From: Bacteroidota bacterium
GTDB taxonomy: Bacteria > Bacteroidota > Bacteroidia > B-17B0 > Aurantibacillaceae
Direction of reading: 5' to 3'
Length of the DNA stretch: 64,000 bases
Assembly: GCA_013297775.1 (NCBI GenBank)
Contig: JAAFIL010000001.1
Location: 61,701-125,700 of the forward strand
The notes below the pieces were generated by a model. It made no database searches. It saw only the letters and a program-made list of their open reading frames with translations, and was not told the origin of the DNA. Both the position numbers and the translations under genes were made by a program. Of this stretch, positions 1-9,477 are shown in pieces (position 1 is the first letter of the stretch; every line of letters begins with the position of its first letter).

Positions 1-100
1 GTGGTGCGGCATCGTAAAGGCTCAAATGAAAGTCTTGTGCCTTTAATAAGGTACTACTTAAACATTGTATGAGAACCATGATAATAACTAATTTTTTCAT
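1..100 (-). CDS. PorP/SprF family outer-membrane protein, N-terminal fragment cut by window edge
   Basis: A minus-strand reading frame starts with ATG at position 100 and stays open to the left edge. The 33 visible residues are a signal peptide (MKKLVIIMVLIQ..., cleavage near LLKA-Q) followed by QDFHLSLYDAAP, the usual mature start of PorP/SprF proteins (compare QDIHFSQFNGSLLNLSPAF in the gene at 55.4 kb). It begins 9 bp after the stop of the 1264-residue adhesin, so it is the last visible member of the adhesin/PorP operon. SprF-type proteins are needed for secretion of the neighbouring type B T9SS substrate (family knowledge). Only the N-terminus is seen, so the family call rests on signal peptide, motif and context. 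Confidence 0.7.
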   Translation of the reverse strand, partial: MKKLVIIMVLIQCLSSTLLKAQDFHLSLYDAAP

Positions 101-109
101 GACTTGTAA

Positions 110-3100
110 TTATCGTATTATAGTAACATCTCCATTTTTTTTAACAGAACGATTGTTATACATATCCACTTCTAGTGTCCATACATAAACGCCAACAGGC
201 TGATCTTCGCCATTTTTCTTTCCATCCCAACCTATTTTTTGATCTTCGGTTTCAAAAATTAATTCGCCCCAATTGTTATAAACTCTAAAACGCATTTTGC
301 CGAACGGACCTCCTTTTACAAATAATAAATCGTTATTGCCATCGCCATTAGGTGTAAACGCTGTGGGTACTTGAGGCAATAAACTCACTTCGATTCGTTT
401 GTTAATGGTATCGCGGCAACCTTGATCGTCGAATACCGTTAATACAATGTTATAGCCGCCGCTGTTGGCATAGCTGTGCGAAGGCGATTGTACATTAGCA
501 AAATTTTCATCGCCAAAATTCCAAATCCAGTTGGTGATTAAACCTACAGGCGTGCTAAAGTCGCTAAAATAAACGGGCTCTTGCGCAACCGTTGGATTGT
601 TGGTCATTCCAAAATCTGCTTTAGGCTTAGTGCGCACCGTAACCGTTTTGGTAACCTTACGTTGGCAACCAAAGTTACTGGTAACCGTTAAATCAACGCC
701 AAACGTACCAGCCACAGGAAATGTAAAAACAGGATTTTTGATACTAGTGGTGGGTGTGCCAGGTCCAAAAAACCAATTGTACGATGCAATAAACCCTGGT
801 GTTGCAAACGACGAGTCTTGAAACTGAATGGGCAACGCCTCGCAGGCATTGGTAAATGTAAAGTTGGCAAATGGTAAGGCATTCACAATAATTGTTTTCA
901 TTACCGTATCAATACACGCAATGTTTAAGGTGTTAGTCCCCACAACTGTTAATGTCGAAATATATATCCCCGTTGAGGTATAAGTGTGCGTTGGGTTTTG
1001 TACGGTTGAACTAATGCCATTGCCAAATTGCCAGTTATACGTTAAGTTGCTGGTACCATTGCTTTGCGTGGTATTATTAAAAATAAGTGGCGAGTTAATG
1101 CAAGCGGAAGTGGCGAGTTGAAAATTTGCATTGGGTGCTTTTACAAAATTAGCAATGAAAGCCTTGCTAACAGGTGGGCAAGCATTGCTGGTAGCCGTTA
1201 ACGTGAATGTAACAAAGCCATTCGCCAAATCGCCATTGCTCGGAAAATAAAGCGCATTGAGCGAAGTATTATTAGGCACAAAAGAACCTGTGCCACTCGA
1301 CGATGCCCAAGTGTTAGTACTACTAAACCCACTTACTTGTCCGCTTAATGTGATGGGGTTATTTTCACATAAAGCTGTAGCCGTATTTACTGTAACCACT
1401 GGCGACTTAATAAGTGTTACCTGAAGCGTTTGACTGACCGCAGGACACAAGCCTCCTGTAGAGCTTAAAATAAAGTTAAGATTGTTTAAGTTAAGCGTAT
1501 CATTTTGACTAATGGTATAATTAGCCGAAGCTAATCCAAATTGAGAAAAACTACCCGAACCATTTGAGGTACTCCAACTGCCTGTATTTGTATTACCACT
1601 TACCGTTCCAGAAAGCGGTACAATGATGTTGGCTGCACATACAGTGAAATCGCTTCCAGCACTAACTGTAGGTTGTGGCACTATGCTTACCGTAAACACA
1701 TCGCGCACGGCATTACAAAAGCCATCGGGCGGAACGGTTAAAGTAAACGTTACATTATTTTGTGAAAGAAAAGTTGGGGTTGTAAAAAACGTACTTGTTG
1801 GCGAAGAACTTCCTGGATTAAAATTACCTACACTCGATAAATTCCACGACGGGGTAACGGTGGTTCCCGAAACAGAACCGTTTAATACAAACGATTGGGT
1901 GTTGGTACAAATAGTTATATCCGCTCCAGCATTAACCGTTGGTGGATTTACCAAACTTACACTATACGTTTTGGTAACGTTGGTGCAACCAAACAAAGGC
2001 CCTTGGCTACTTAGCGTAAAATTAATAACTCCTGCGGCTATATCGGCCGGAGAAGGTGTATAAGTGGTGCTTAGTCCTAAATTTCCAAAACTACCACCGT
2101 TACCCCCCGCCCACGAGCCACCCGAAGCAAAAATAACAGAACCGGATAAATTAAATGGTTGTATATTATTTTTACATTGAATTGAGTTGGTGCTAGTAAC
2201 ATTTAATATAGGACGCTGATTTATGAGAACCGTTATAGAATCTTTTATTGGGGTGCAATTACCCACAGAGGTTAAATAAAACTTCAAACTGCTTGCGTTA
2301 GCATCGGAAGCTGATAAATTATAAATGGTTGAAACGGTATTGAGTGTAGAAGTATAAGCCCCAAAACTGCCGGTACCATTGGCGGTAGTCCATACACCCG
2401 TAATGGCACCTCCGGTAACGGTTCCGCTTAATGCAATGGTAAGTGTGTTGGCACAAATCGGATTAAGTGTGGTGCCTGTTACACTCGTACGCCGCAAAAA
2501 AGAAGACATGTAATGAAATAAACCACCCGTGCTAGTGCCTCCATCAAAAACACCTAAGGAAAATACATCGGCATTGTTGCCAATGGTGTAAGAACCGATT
2601 GGTAAAAGTCCGCTCGAAAAAGGAATTTGCGCCCCAACAAACATGTTATTAGTACCCGGTACAAATTGAAAAGCCGATGCTGGAATAAGTGTATTTGACC
2701 CCGCCAATGTAAAACTATTTTGAACGCCAGCCCTACAAGTAATGTTTAAATTAAAATTCTGATTGGTATTACGTGTAAAAGCCACCAAACTAGAACCTGC
2801 ACAACTGATTGGCGGCAATATGGCTCCCCCCGCCTCGCAGCCAATACCAGAGGCTTGCCACAAATAAACACTTGAGTCGGATTGAACGTAAGTAAGTGGT
2901 TGGGTAATATTATGAAAGTATGTATCGCCCTTGTTAAGCATCACATTGGTAGCAAATACATCGGTAATTTGAACCTTCGTGAAATTGCGCGTTGCCACTA
3001 CATAAATTCCCTCTATTGATCCAGCAAACATAGCTCCTTTATTAACGATATAATCTTTTCCCACAATATCAACGGGTACAATTTGATCGCCAATTAAATC

Positions 3101-3904
3101 GTAACAACCACCGCCAGCTGTTCGATCCGAGTCATCGGCAACCGTTACGGCAATGTCTTTATCGGCAAATACAACTGTGCCCGATAAGTTATTGCCAGGT
3201 ACATTGGTGTTTTGTACTAAATTCTCAATGGTGTAAGCACTTCCTGGTGATGGTAAAAAAATACTATAACTTACATTGGCTAAATGCCCTACAATATTGG
3301 TTCTAGGCGTTATCCAAACGGTTGTGTTGGGTTTAGTGGCTACTATATTAATCTGCTGTTTGGGTTGTGTAATAATACCATCGCCGTTCAAATCGCCACC
3401 TAAAAATTGGTTAAACCAACGGGTTTGAAATGGACACACGAACTCGCGTCCCCAACCATTTTGTCCTTTTAAAGAAAAGGTTTCGGGGTTAAAAAAATTA
3501 GGCGCACGCGTTCGAATATTATAAACAACGGTAATGTTGGCACTTGATGAAACATAAATACCATAAGGCACAACAGTATTAGCGGGGCGTGTTTCTAAAG
3601 AGTCGAAACCAAAATTAGTTGAACTGGCAAAACGATCGCGCCAAAACATGTAATCGAACGTACCTGTGCTTGGAATGGTAAACGTGGTATCGTATTTATT
3701 TGGTGCGGTGGCCGAGGGTTGACGCATTTTTACCAAAGTTCCTGGAGCACCAGCAAAGTGCATGTAAATGCTATCGCGCCACCAATGGTCGGGGGTTACC
3801 CAAGGTGCGGCAAACCAAAAAGCGGTATCTATTTGTGCAAATGAAGTGTTTAGCTTACACAAAAAAATTAATAGCAATATAAAAAATTTACTTTTGTTCT
3901 TCAT
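110..3904 (-). CDS. Giant T9SS type B adhesin with IgGFc-binding-like N-terminus and PKD domains
   Basis: A 1264-residue secreted surface protein. Residues 1-23 are a signal peptide ending SFA-Q. Residues about 25-470 resemble the IgGFc-binding N-terminal domain. Residues about 480-910 hold repeated Ig-like units of about 90 residues with recurring TVSG...W...GSF patterns. About 925-1175 are three PKD domains (NWQFGNG, NWFFGPG, NWIWNFGDE). The last about 85 residues are a gliding-motility-associated (CHU_C, type B) sorting domain containing FTPNGDGNND and ending in VTIIR. It would cross the outer membrane by T9SS and sit on the cell surface. Its start overlaps the end of the upstream PorP/SprF gene by 17 bp and another PorP/SprF start follows 9 bp after its stop, so it is translated within an operon. 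The ligand is unknown. Confidence 0.92.
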   Translation of the reverse strand: MKNKSKFFILLLIFLCKLNTSFAQIDTAFWFAAPWVTPDHWWRDSIYMHFAGAPGTLVKMRQPSATAPNKYDTTFTIPSTGTFDYMFWRDRFASSTNFGFDSLETRPANTVVPYGIYVSSSANITVVYNIRTRAPNFFNPETFSLKGQNGWGREFVCPFQTRWFNQFLGGDLNGDGIITQPKQQINIVATKPNTTVWITPRTNIVGHLANVSYSIFLPSPGSAYTIENLVQNTNVPGNNLSGTVVFADKDIAVTVADDSDRTAGGGCYDLIGDQIVPVDIVGKDYIVNKGAMFAGSIEGIYVVATRNFTKVQITDVFATNVMLNKGDTYFHNITQPLTYVQSDSSVYLWQASGIGCEAGGAILPPISCAGSSLVAFTRNTNQNFNLNITCRAGVQNSFTLAGSNTLIPASAFQFVPGTNNMFVGAQIPFSSGLLPIGSYTIGNNADVFSLGVFDGGTSTGGLFHYMSSFLRRTSVTGTTLNPICANTLTIALSGTVTGGAITGVWTTANGTGSFGAYTSTLNTVSTIYNLSASDANASSLKFYLTSVGNCTPIKDSITVLINQRPILNVTSTNSIQCKNNIQPFNLSGSVIFASGGSWAGGNGGSFGNLGLSTTYTPSPADIAAGVINFTLSSQGPLFGCTNVTKTYSVSLVNPPTVNAGADITICTNTQSFVLNGSVSGTTVTPSWNLSSVGNFNPGSSSPTSTFFTTPTFLSQNNVTFTLTVPPDGFCNAVRDVFTVSIVPQPTVSAGSDFTVCAANIIVPLSGTVSGNTNTGSWSTSNGSGSFSQFGLASANYTISQNDTLNLNNLNFILSSTGGLCPAVSQTLQVTLIKSPVVTVNTATALCENNPITLSGQVSGFSSTNTWASSSGTGSFVPNNTSLNALYFPSNGDLANGFVTFTLTATSNACPPVSKAFIANFVKAPNANFQLATSACINSPLIFNNTTQSNGTSNLTYNWQFGNGISSTVQNPTHTYTSTGIYISTLTVVGTNTLNIACIDTVMKTIIVNALPFANFTFTNACEALPIQFQDSSFATPGFIASYNWFFGPGTPTTSIKNPVFTFPVAGTFGVDLTVTSNFGCQRKVTKTVTVRTKPKADFGMTNNPTVAQEPVYFSDFSTPVGLITNWIWNFGDENFANVQSPSHSYANSGGYNIVLTVFDDQGCRDTINKRIEVSLLPQVPTAFTPNGDGNNDLLFVKGGPFGKMRFRVYNNWGELIFETEDQKIGWDGKKNGEDQPVGVYVWTLEVDMYNNRSVKKNGDVTIIR

Positions 3905-4955
3905 TTTTTTGCTCGTTAGAATTGGTTTCTTTTTTAGGCTCTGGCACTTTCTCAGATGCCTTTTCGGCGGCTTTCTTTTTATTTTTAAGACTCGTTTTTA
4001 CACTATTATCTGTATTGTTAAATTCTTCTTCATCGCCTTCTTGTATGCTTTGCGCTTTGGTTTTCTTTTTCTTATGTGCTAATGTGTAACCTAAAGTAAA
4101 TTCGTGTGAGCCATTTGAATAATTTCGTAAAGCACTAAGTGTATAATCGTAAGCGTACGCTAAAGAAAACTGTTTATCAATAGTAACACCAAACAAGGCC
4201 ATGGCACAATCTTTACTGCGATAACCCGCACCTATCCAAATCATTTCTTTATAAGTTAAACGCAAATTATATTCTAATTGATAAGGAACTGGAGGTCCTA
4301 TACGCGCCAAAATACAAGGTTGAACAACATAATCTTTATTAATTTTTAGGTTATACCCTGCGGCGGCATAGTAATGCGGCGATAAACGACCAATGGTTGG
4401 TTTCCAATAAATTTTACTATTTAAAAATTGCTGAAAACTAAGGCTTACAAAGTATTTAGGATGGTATAAATAAAAACCCGCATTGCCATCGTAAGTATTG
4501 GCATTTAAAATATTAGTGGCTAATAAATTATCATCGCCATCATACGCATTAGCATCGTAAACCTTTACGTTAAACTGCGAAGCCCCTGCCGATAAGCCCA
4601 TGCCTAACTTTGTTTTTTTATTAATGCGCACATGATAGGCATAAGAACCATAAAAAGAATTACGATTGATGAGTCCGATGCGATCGCTTATAACCATGCC
4701 GCCAACAGCCATATTGGTATGTTTTTTAAGTGTACTAAAGCCCGATAAAACATAGGTTCGGGGCGCACCTGCAAACCCTGTCCACTGATTTCTAAACCCA
4801 CCATTCACCTGAAACACATCGCTTGTGCCAGCATAAGCAGGGTTGTATAAAAATGGATGAACGTTAAATGTTGTATAAAGCGTTTGTTGTTGACTCCATA
4901 TACATCCACATAATGTAAGCAGTAGAAGGAGAATACTATGTTTTAATTTCAGCAT
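3888..4955 (-). CDS. PorP/SprF family T9SS outer-membrane protein with charged C-terminal tail
   Basis: A 355-residue protein with a signal peptide (residues 1-21, ending CIWS-Q) and a PorP/SprF beta-barrel body: FLYNPAYAGTSD near residue 35, RNQWTGFAGAPRTY near 55, and alternating aromatic strands to about residue 290. Members partner with one type B substrate for its export and surface attachment. The gene lies 10 bp after one adhesin and overlaps the next by 17 bp. The odd part is the last about 60 residues, a Lys/Glu/Asn-rich low-complexity tail (HKKKKTK..., KKKAAEKASEKVPEPKKE) absent from the PorP/SprF gene at 55.4 kb. It may be an intrinsically disordered periplasmic tail or a by-product of the overlap with the next gene. 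Confidence 0.9.
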   Translation of the reverse strand: MLKLKHSILLLLLTLCGCIWSQQQTLYTTFNVHPFLYNPAYAGTSDVFQVNGGFRNQWTGFAGAPRTYVLSGFSTLKKHTNMAVGGMVISDRIGLINRNSFYGSYAYHVRINKKTKLGMGLSAGASQFNVKVYDANAYDGDDNLLATNILNANTYDGNAGFYLYHPKYFVSLSFQQFLNSKIYWKPTIGRLSPHYYAAAGYNLKINKDYVVQPCILARIGPPVPYQLEYNLRLTYKEMIWIGAGYRSKDCAMALFGVTIDKQFSLAYAYDYTLSALRNYSNGSHEFTLGYTLAHKKKKTKAQSIQEGDEEEFNNTDNSVKTSLKNKKKAAEKASEKVPEPKKETNSNEQKNEEQK

Positions 4956-4965
4956 ATCAGTTCGT

Positions 4966-7900
4966 TTACTTCACAAGTGTAATAGTTCCTTTAATAACAT
5001 TCGGCTCGGCCGGATCTTTTAAATCAATCGTAAATAAATACGCTCCTACTGGCAATGGATTCCCTTTGTAGCTGCCATCCCAAGCGTTTCGATAGCCATC
5101 ACTTTCAAATATTTTTTCGCCCCAACGGTTAAATATTTCAATATGCGCACTTGGAAAAAAGATGTCAATAAAATCTAATCGCCATATATCGTTTTTACCA
5201 TCGCCGTTGGGCGTTACAATGTTTGGAATGAGTTTGGTAATTTCGCCAGCAATATTTGAAATTCGAACTAATTTTCTGAGTGTATCCGAACAACCTAAAG
5301 CATCGCGTACAATTTGCGTAACGGTGTAAGTGCCGTTAGCTCCATAGGTAGTGCCTGGGTTTTGAATAGTACTAATTTGTCCATTCCCAAAATTCCAACT
5401 CCAAGAGTTTGCATTTTTAGAAGAATCTACAAAAGCAATAGTGGCGTTAATGGTGTAACCTTGATTAAATCCTGAAAAATAGAACCCTGCTTTGGGGCGT
5501 GGCGTTATGTTTACAACCCGCAAAATAGTATCGCTACAACCTGTGTTGCTATACACAATGTGTTTAATGGTGTAAAGACCCGATGAAGGAAAAATGTAGG
5601 CCGTATCTTTAGCGGTCGAAAGGCCCTGCCCACCAAAATCCCAAAAATAATTTACCAAATTAGATGGTGCTGCTACGGTAGAACTATCCCAAAAATTAAT
5701 GCGTAAGGTATTTCCTGTACAAATTCGAGTAACTCCAAATTTAGCATCAGGCAAAGGAAAAACAGTTACACCTCGGCGAATGGTATCGAAACAATTGTAA
5801 CTATTTTTAATAACCAATTGTGTGGTGTAAGTACCAAAAGCGGTGTATGTGTGTGTAGCGTTTTGAAGTGTTGCCGTTGGCGAGGCATCACCAAAATTCC
5901 ATTGCCAACCATTAATGGTAGAGTTGGGTGCAAAATTGGTAGAAATATCGGTGAACGAGGTTACTCCATTTAAACACACCGCCGTATTTAAAAAATTAGC
6001 GTTGGGTTTATCTCTAAAATCTATACGCACCTGATCGGTTACGGCGGCGCAATTGCCATTGTTAATCGTTGTTACATTTACGAGTGCAAAGCCCGCACTA
6101 ATTTCGGTGGCAGTTGGCACATAAGTAACCGTTATAGCCGAAGTGGTTGGGGTAAATGCCCCACTCCCCGACCACAAAGGCTGCGCCGTGGTAGAACCGC
6201 CAATGCTCGCATTAAGAGTTACATCTGCTTTATTTTTACAACTGTTTAAATCTACCCCCGCATTAATAGTGGCGGGTTGTGTAAACACAATTTGAATACT
6301 GTCTTCTACTACTATACAATTAAATAATTGATTATTAGTAGAACTTAACTTCACATAAACAAATCCCGCATTTATATCAGCCGTGCTTGGCAAATAAGAA
6401 GCAATGAGCGATAAATTATTCGGATTAAAAAACCCACTGCCACTTGTACTCCATTTACCAGTAGAAGTGGTGGTTCCGCTTACCGTACCCACTAAATTAA
6501 CCGCTGGATTATTGGCGCAAACCGTTGTAGAAACAGGTCCTGCATTTACCAAGGGCGGTTTATTAAAAATTACTTTTAACGTGTCTTTCTCGGCTAAACA
6601 AATGCCATTATTAGTGCTGGTTAAAATCATAAAAATGACCCCTGCGCCCGATGTATCGGCACTTGTGGGACTATAGGTTACCGTTAGTGCGGAGGGATTG
6701 GGGCTAAAAATGCCTGTTCCTGTGGTGGACCAAATACCTTGATTGGTGGTAGCACCATTAACCGTTCCATTTAATGTAAAAATTGGGTTATTGCCGCAAC
6801 GCGAAATATCAACGCCTGCATTTACCAAGGGCGCGCGAAGTACCTTTAAACGCAAGGTATCGCTGGCACTAGGACATATCCCAGTTGAGGTTAACCAAAT
6901 TTTTAAGGGATTTAAAGAAGCCGTTGTATCTACTGGAGAAGGCGTAAAAACAGCATTGTTAAGCGAGGCTGAATTGGTAATAGCTCCAAAAGCATTAGTG
7001 GACCAAAAGCCAGTAATAGGTCCACCACCAATAAACCCATTTAATGAAAAGGTAGTGTTAGAACAAATAGTGGCTGTTGGTACTGGATTAGCAAACACAA
7101 AAGGGGTCGTTCCAAACTCAGTAGCATACGAATAGGCGCTGCCATTTAACGACGATCCGTTCATCACGCCTAAACCAAAAACATCTTGCGAATTAGCAAT
7201 GTAGTTATGCGAACCAACGGCAATAGAAGAAGTATTGTAATTGAGAATAGCCGCCACCAAATTACCAGATGTACCTGGCACTACCGAAAAAGAACTTGGC
7301 GAAATGGGAACGTTTATGCCGTTTGACGTTAAAGTAAATGTATTTTGAAACCCATTCCGCGTATAAAGTAAAAGGTTTAATGTATCGCTGCTAATACGTG
7401 TAAACGAGGTAGAATAAGAACCCGCGCAATAAGCAGGCGTTACTTGCGCCCCGCTTAATTTGCAACCAAAACCCCCTACATGGCTTACATAAACCGGATT
7501 GGAAGTTTGAATGTAGGTTAAAGGATCAGTTAAATTAACCGTATAAGTTTCGCCTGTATTGATAAGCCAATTAACCGTCGAAGTGCTATTGGTGATGCTT
7601 AAACCCGTGCCGTTTACGGGCGATAAAATATACGCCACCTCGGTTCCTGCTGTTGTTTTGGGTATAACGTAATATTTCCCCAAATTACTACTGGTAGTCA
7701 GTTGGTCGGCCATCATGCTGGTACACGAACCCGATAACAAAGCCGAAGAACTTACCGTTACACCTACTGGCTTATCCGCCGAAATAATAGAACCCGCCAA
7801 CTTACTAACTTTTGGTGCAAGCGTGCCTAACTTAATCGCAAAGGTATCTAACATGGTAAACGTTTCGCCTTTTTGAAGCAGCTTAGAAAACGTATTGTTT

Positions 7901-8445
7901 TTTAAATGCCCTACTATATTGTCTCGCGGCGTTAACAAAATGGTGGTATTATCTTGCGAGGCCACAATATCAATACGCGCACCCGCACCTGTGCCATTAG
8001 TTGCAGTGGCAATCGTATTGGGTAAACTCACATAAAAATCGGTGCCTAAAGCCCGATTACCTTTTAAACTTATTTGCTCTTTATTGGTTAAAGAATTAAC
8101 GGAGTAATAGGCAGATATTTTTTTGGAAGATTGAATATGAAGGCCACGTTGTTCTACCAAATCGGGAATAGAGCCATTAACAGTTGCTAAAAAAGGGGTT
8201 AAATCAAAAGGAAAATGGGTATTGGCAGGAATGGTGAAAACAGTTGTTGTAAAAGCGACCGTGTTAGCTGGCATGCTCAAGGTCATTGTTACAGGTTGAT
8301 TATAAGTTAATAAGTTTAACGCAATGGGATTATTACCATAAGATGCTGGAATTGAAGGGGCAACAAACCAAAAACTAGTATCAAGTTGGGCAGAGAGTTT
8401 TAGGAATCCAATAAAGAGGCATAAGAAAAATTGAAATTTCTTCAT
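4966..8445 (-). CDS. Giant T9SS type B adhesin, paralogue of the 1264-residue protein
   Basis: A secreted protein of about 1159 residues. The ATG at 8445 is chosen over an in-frame ATG 30 bp upstream because it puts a standard signal peptide (MKKFQFFLCLFIGF...LSA-Q) at the N-terminus. The architecture matches the downstream paralogue: IgGFc-binding-like region with the start LDTSFWFVAP, four Ig-like repeats of about 90 residues (N-NPIFTLNGTVNGATT...WSTTGTG-type units), three PKD-like domains (QWNFGDASP, YFWDFGG, SWNFGNG), and a CHU_C type B sorting domain (VTPNGDGKNDIW...LPVGAYLFTI...GTITLVK). It is the first gene of the adhesin-PorP-adhesin-PorP run and probably arose with it by duplication of a two-gene unit. 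Confidence 0.92.
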   Translation of the reverse strand: MKKFQFFLCLFIGFLKLSAQLDTSFWFVAPSIPASYGNNPIALNLLTYNQPVTMTLSMPANTVAFTTTVFTIPANTHFPFDLTPFLATVNGSIPDLVEQRGLHIQSSKKISAYYSVNSLTNKEQISLKGNRALGTDFYVSLPNTIATATNGTGAGARIDIVASQDNTTILLTPRDNIVGHLKNNTFSKLLQKGETFTMLDTFAIKLGTLAPKVSKLAGSIISADKPVGVTVSSSALLSGSCTSMMADQLTTSSNLGKYYVIPKTTAGTEVAYILSPVNGTGLSITNSTSTVNWLINTGETYTVNLTDPLTYIQTSNPVYVSHVGGFGCKLSGAQVTPAYCAGSYSTSFTRISSDTLNLLLYTRNGFQNTFTLTSNGINVPISPSSFSVVPGTSGNLVAAILNYNTSSIAVGSHNYIANSQDVFGLGVMNGSSLNGSAYSYATEFGTTPFVFANPVPTATICSNTTFSLNGFIGGGPITGFWSTNAFGAITNSASLNNAVFTPSPVDTTASLNPLKIWLTSTGICPSASDTLRLKVLRAPLVNAGVDISRCGNNPIFTLNGTVNGATTNQGIWSTTGTGIFSPNPSALTVTYSPTSADTSGAGVIFMILTSTNNGICLAEKDTLKVIFNKPPLVNAGPVSTTVCANNPAVNLVGTVSGTTTSTGKWSTSGSGFFNPNNLSLIASYLPSTADINAGFVYVKLSSTNNQLFNCIVVEDSIQIVFTQPATINAGVDLNSCKNKADVTLNASIGGSTTAQPLWSGSGAFTPTTSAITVTYVPTATEISAGFALVNVTTINNGNCAAVTDQVRIDFRDKPNANFLNTAVCLNGVTSFTDISTNFAPNSTINGWQWNFGDASPTATLQNATHTYTAFGTYTTQLVIKNSYNCFDTIRRGVTVFPLPDAKFGVTRICTGNTLRINFWDSSTVAAPSNLVNYFWDFGGQGLSTAKDTAYIFPSSGLYTIKHIVYSNTGCSDTILRVVNITPRPKAGFYFSGFNQGYTINATIAFVDSSKNANSWSWNFGNGQISTIQNPGTTYGANGTYTVTQIVRDALGCSDTLRKLVRISNIAGEITKLIPNIVTPNGDGKNDIWRLDFIDIFFPSAHIEIFNRWGEKIFESDGYRNAWDGSYKGNPLPVGAYLFTIDLKDPAEPNVIKGTITLVK

Positions 8446-8556
8446 ATTCTTAGATAAAATGCGTATAATCCTCACGAATATATTACTTTTTTTTTATTTT
8501 AACTTATTTTCTCACTTATTCTGATAGGAAAGTATTAACTTACCCGTGTTAGTAAA

Positions 8557-9468
8557 ATGAGTATTAATCGAGCCGCCATTGAACCTTTTAAACACCTCGA
8601 ACTTTTAGCAAAAAAAGTAGTCGAAGGGTTTATTACGGGTCTTCATAAAAGTCCGTTTCATGGGTTTTCGGTAGAGTTTGCCGAACACCGTTTGTACAAC
8701 ACTGGCGAAAGTACCCGACACATAGATTGGAAATTATTTGCCAAAACCGATAAATTATTCATTAAACGGTACGAAGAAGAAACCAATTTACGTTGTCAAA
8801 TTGTGTTAGATGCGTCTTCATCTATGCTGTTTCCGAAAGATGCAGAAAACAATAAATTACGTTTTAGTATATATGCTGCCGCTGCCTTGCAAGAGTTATT
8901 AAAGCAACAACGCGATGCTACGGGATTAACCGTTTTTCAAGATACCCTCTTACACCACTACCCCGCTAAAGGCAATCCAGCGCAACAAAAATTAATCTTG
9001 AATACCTTAAACGAATTGTTAATTTCAACAAACGAACTAAAACAATCCGAAGCTACAAACGCCTTGCACCAAGTAGCCGAAATTATCCATCAACGCTCGT
9101 TAGTGGTGGTGTTTAGCGATATGTTTGAGAGTAGTTCTAATAACGAAGATTTATTTGCCGCATTGCAACACCTACGTTACAAAAAACACGAAGTAGTTGT
9201 TTTTCATGTAACCGATAGAAGTAAAGAATTAGACTTTGACTTTGATAATAAACCCCATCATTTTATTGACTTAGAAACGGGCGAAGAGTTAAAACTAAAC
9301 CCTGTGCTTGTAAAAGAAAACTATAAAAAAACAATTTCAGCTTTTGAAGAGGCACTTAAACTAAAATGCGCACAATACCATATTGATTTTGTAGAAGCCG
9401 ATATTAATAAAGGATTCGATACCATCTTATATACCTACTTGGTTAAACGCAGTGCCATGATAAAGTAA
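8557..9468 (+). CDS. DUF58 family (VWA-like) protein
   Basis: A 303-residue protein of the DUF58 family. It shows the family's N-terminal signature (HGFSVEFAEHRLYNTGES then RHIDWKLFAKTDKLFIKRYEEE) around residues 35-80, followed by a von Willebrand A-like fold with a MIDAS-like DASSSM at about residue 90. No membrane segment is present, so it is probably cytoplasmic. DUF58 proteins usually sit next to MoxR AAA ATPases, with which they are thought to act in cofactor or complex assembly. No MoxR gene is in the window, so it is an orphan here. It is divergent from the adhesin operon. Confidence 0.88.
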   Translation: MSINRAAIEPFKHLELLAKKVVEGFITGLHKSPFHGFSVEFAEHRLYNTGESTRHIDWKLFAKTDKLFIKRYEEETNLRCQIVLDASSSMLFPKDAENNKLRFSIYAAAALQELLKQQRDATGLTVFQDTLLHHYPAKGNPAQQKLILNTLNELLISTNELKQSEATNALHQVAEIIHQRSLVVVFSDMFESSSNNEDLFAALQHLRYKKHEVVVFHVTDRSKELDFDFDNKPHHFIDLETGEELKLNPVLVKENYKKTISAFEEALKLKCAQYHIDFVEADINKGFDTILYTYLVKRSAMIK

Positions 9469-9477
9469 TCCCCCTTC

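Noticed and set aside
1623..2063. 146-residue plus-strand ORF opposite the adhesin (also those at 6404-6676 and 6743-7135)
   Set aside because: These are antisense shadows of the Thr/Val-rich Ig-like repeats of the adhesins, without start context or family match.
3768..4082. 104-residue plus-strand ORF across the adhesin/PorP overlap
   Set aside because: Antisense to two well-supported genes; its Phe-rich sequence comes from the Lys-rich tail codons read in reverse.
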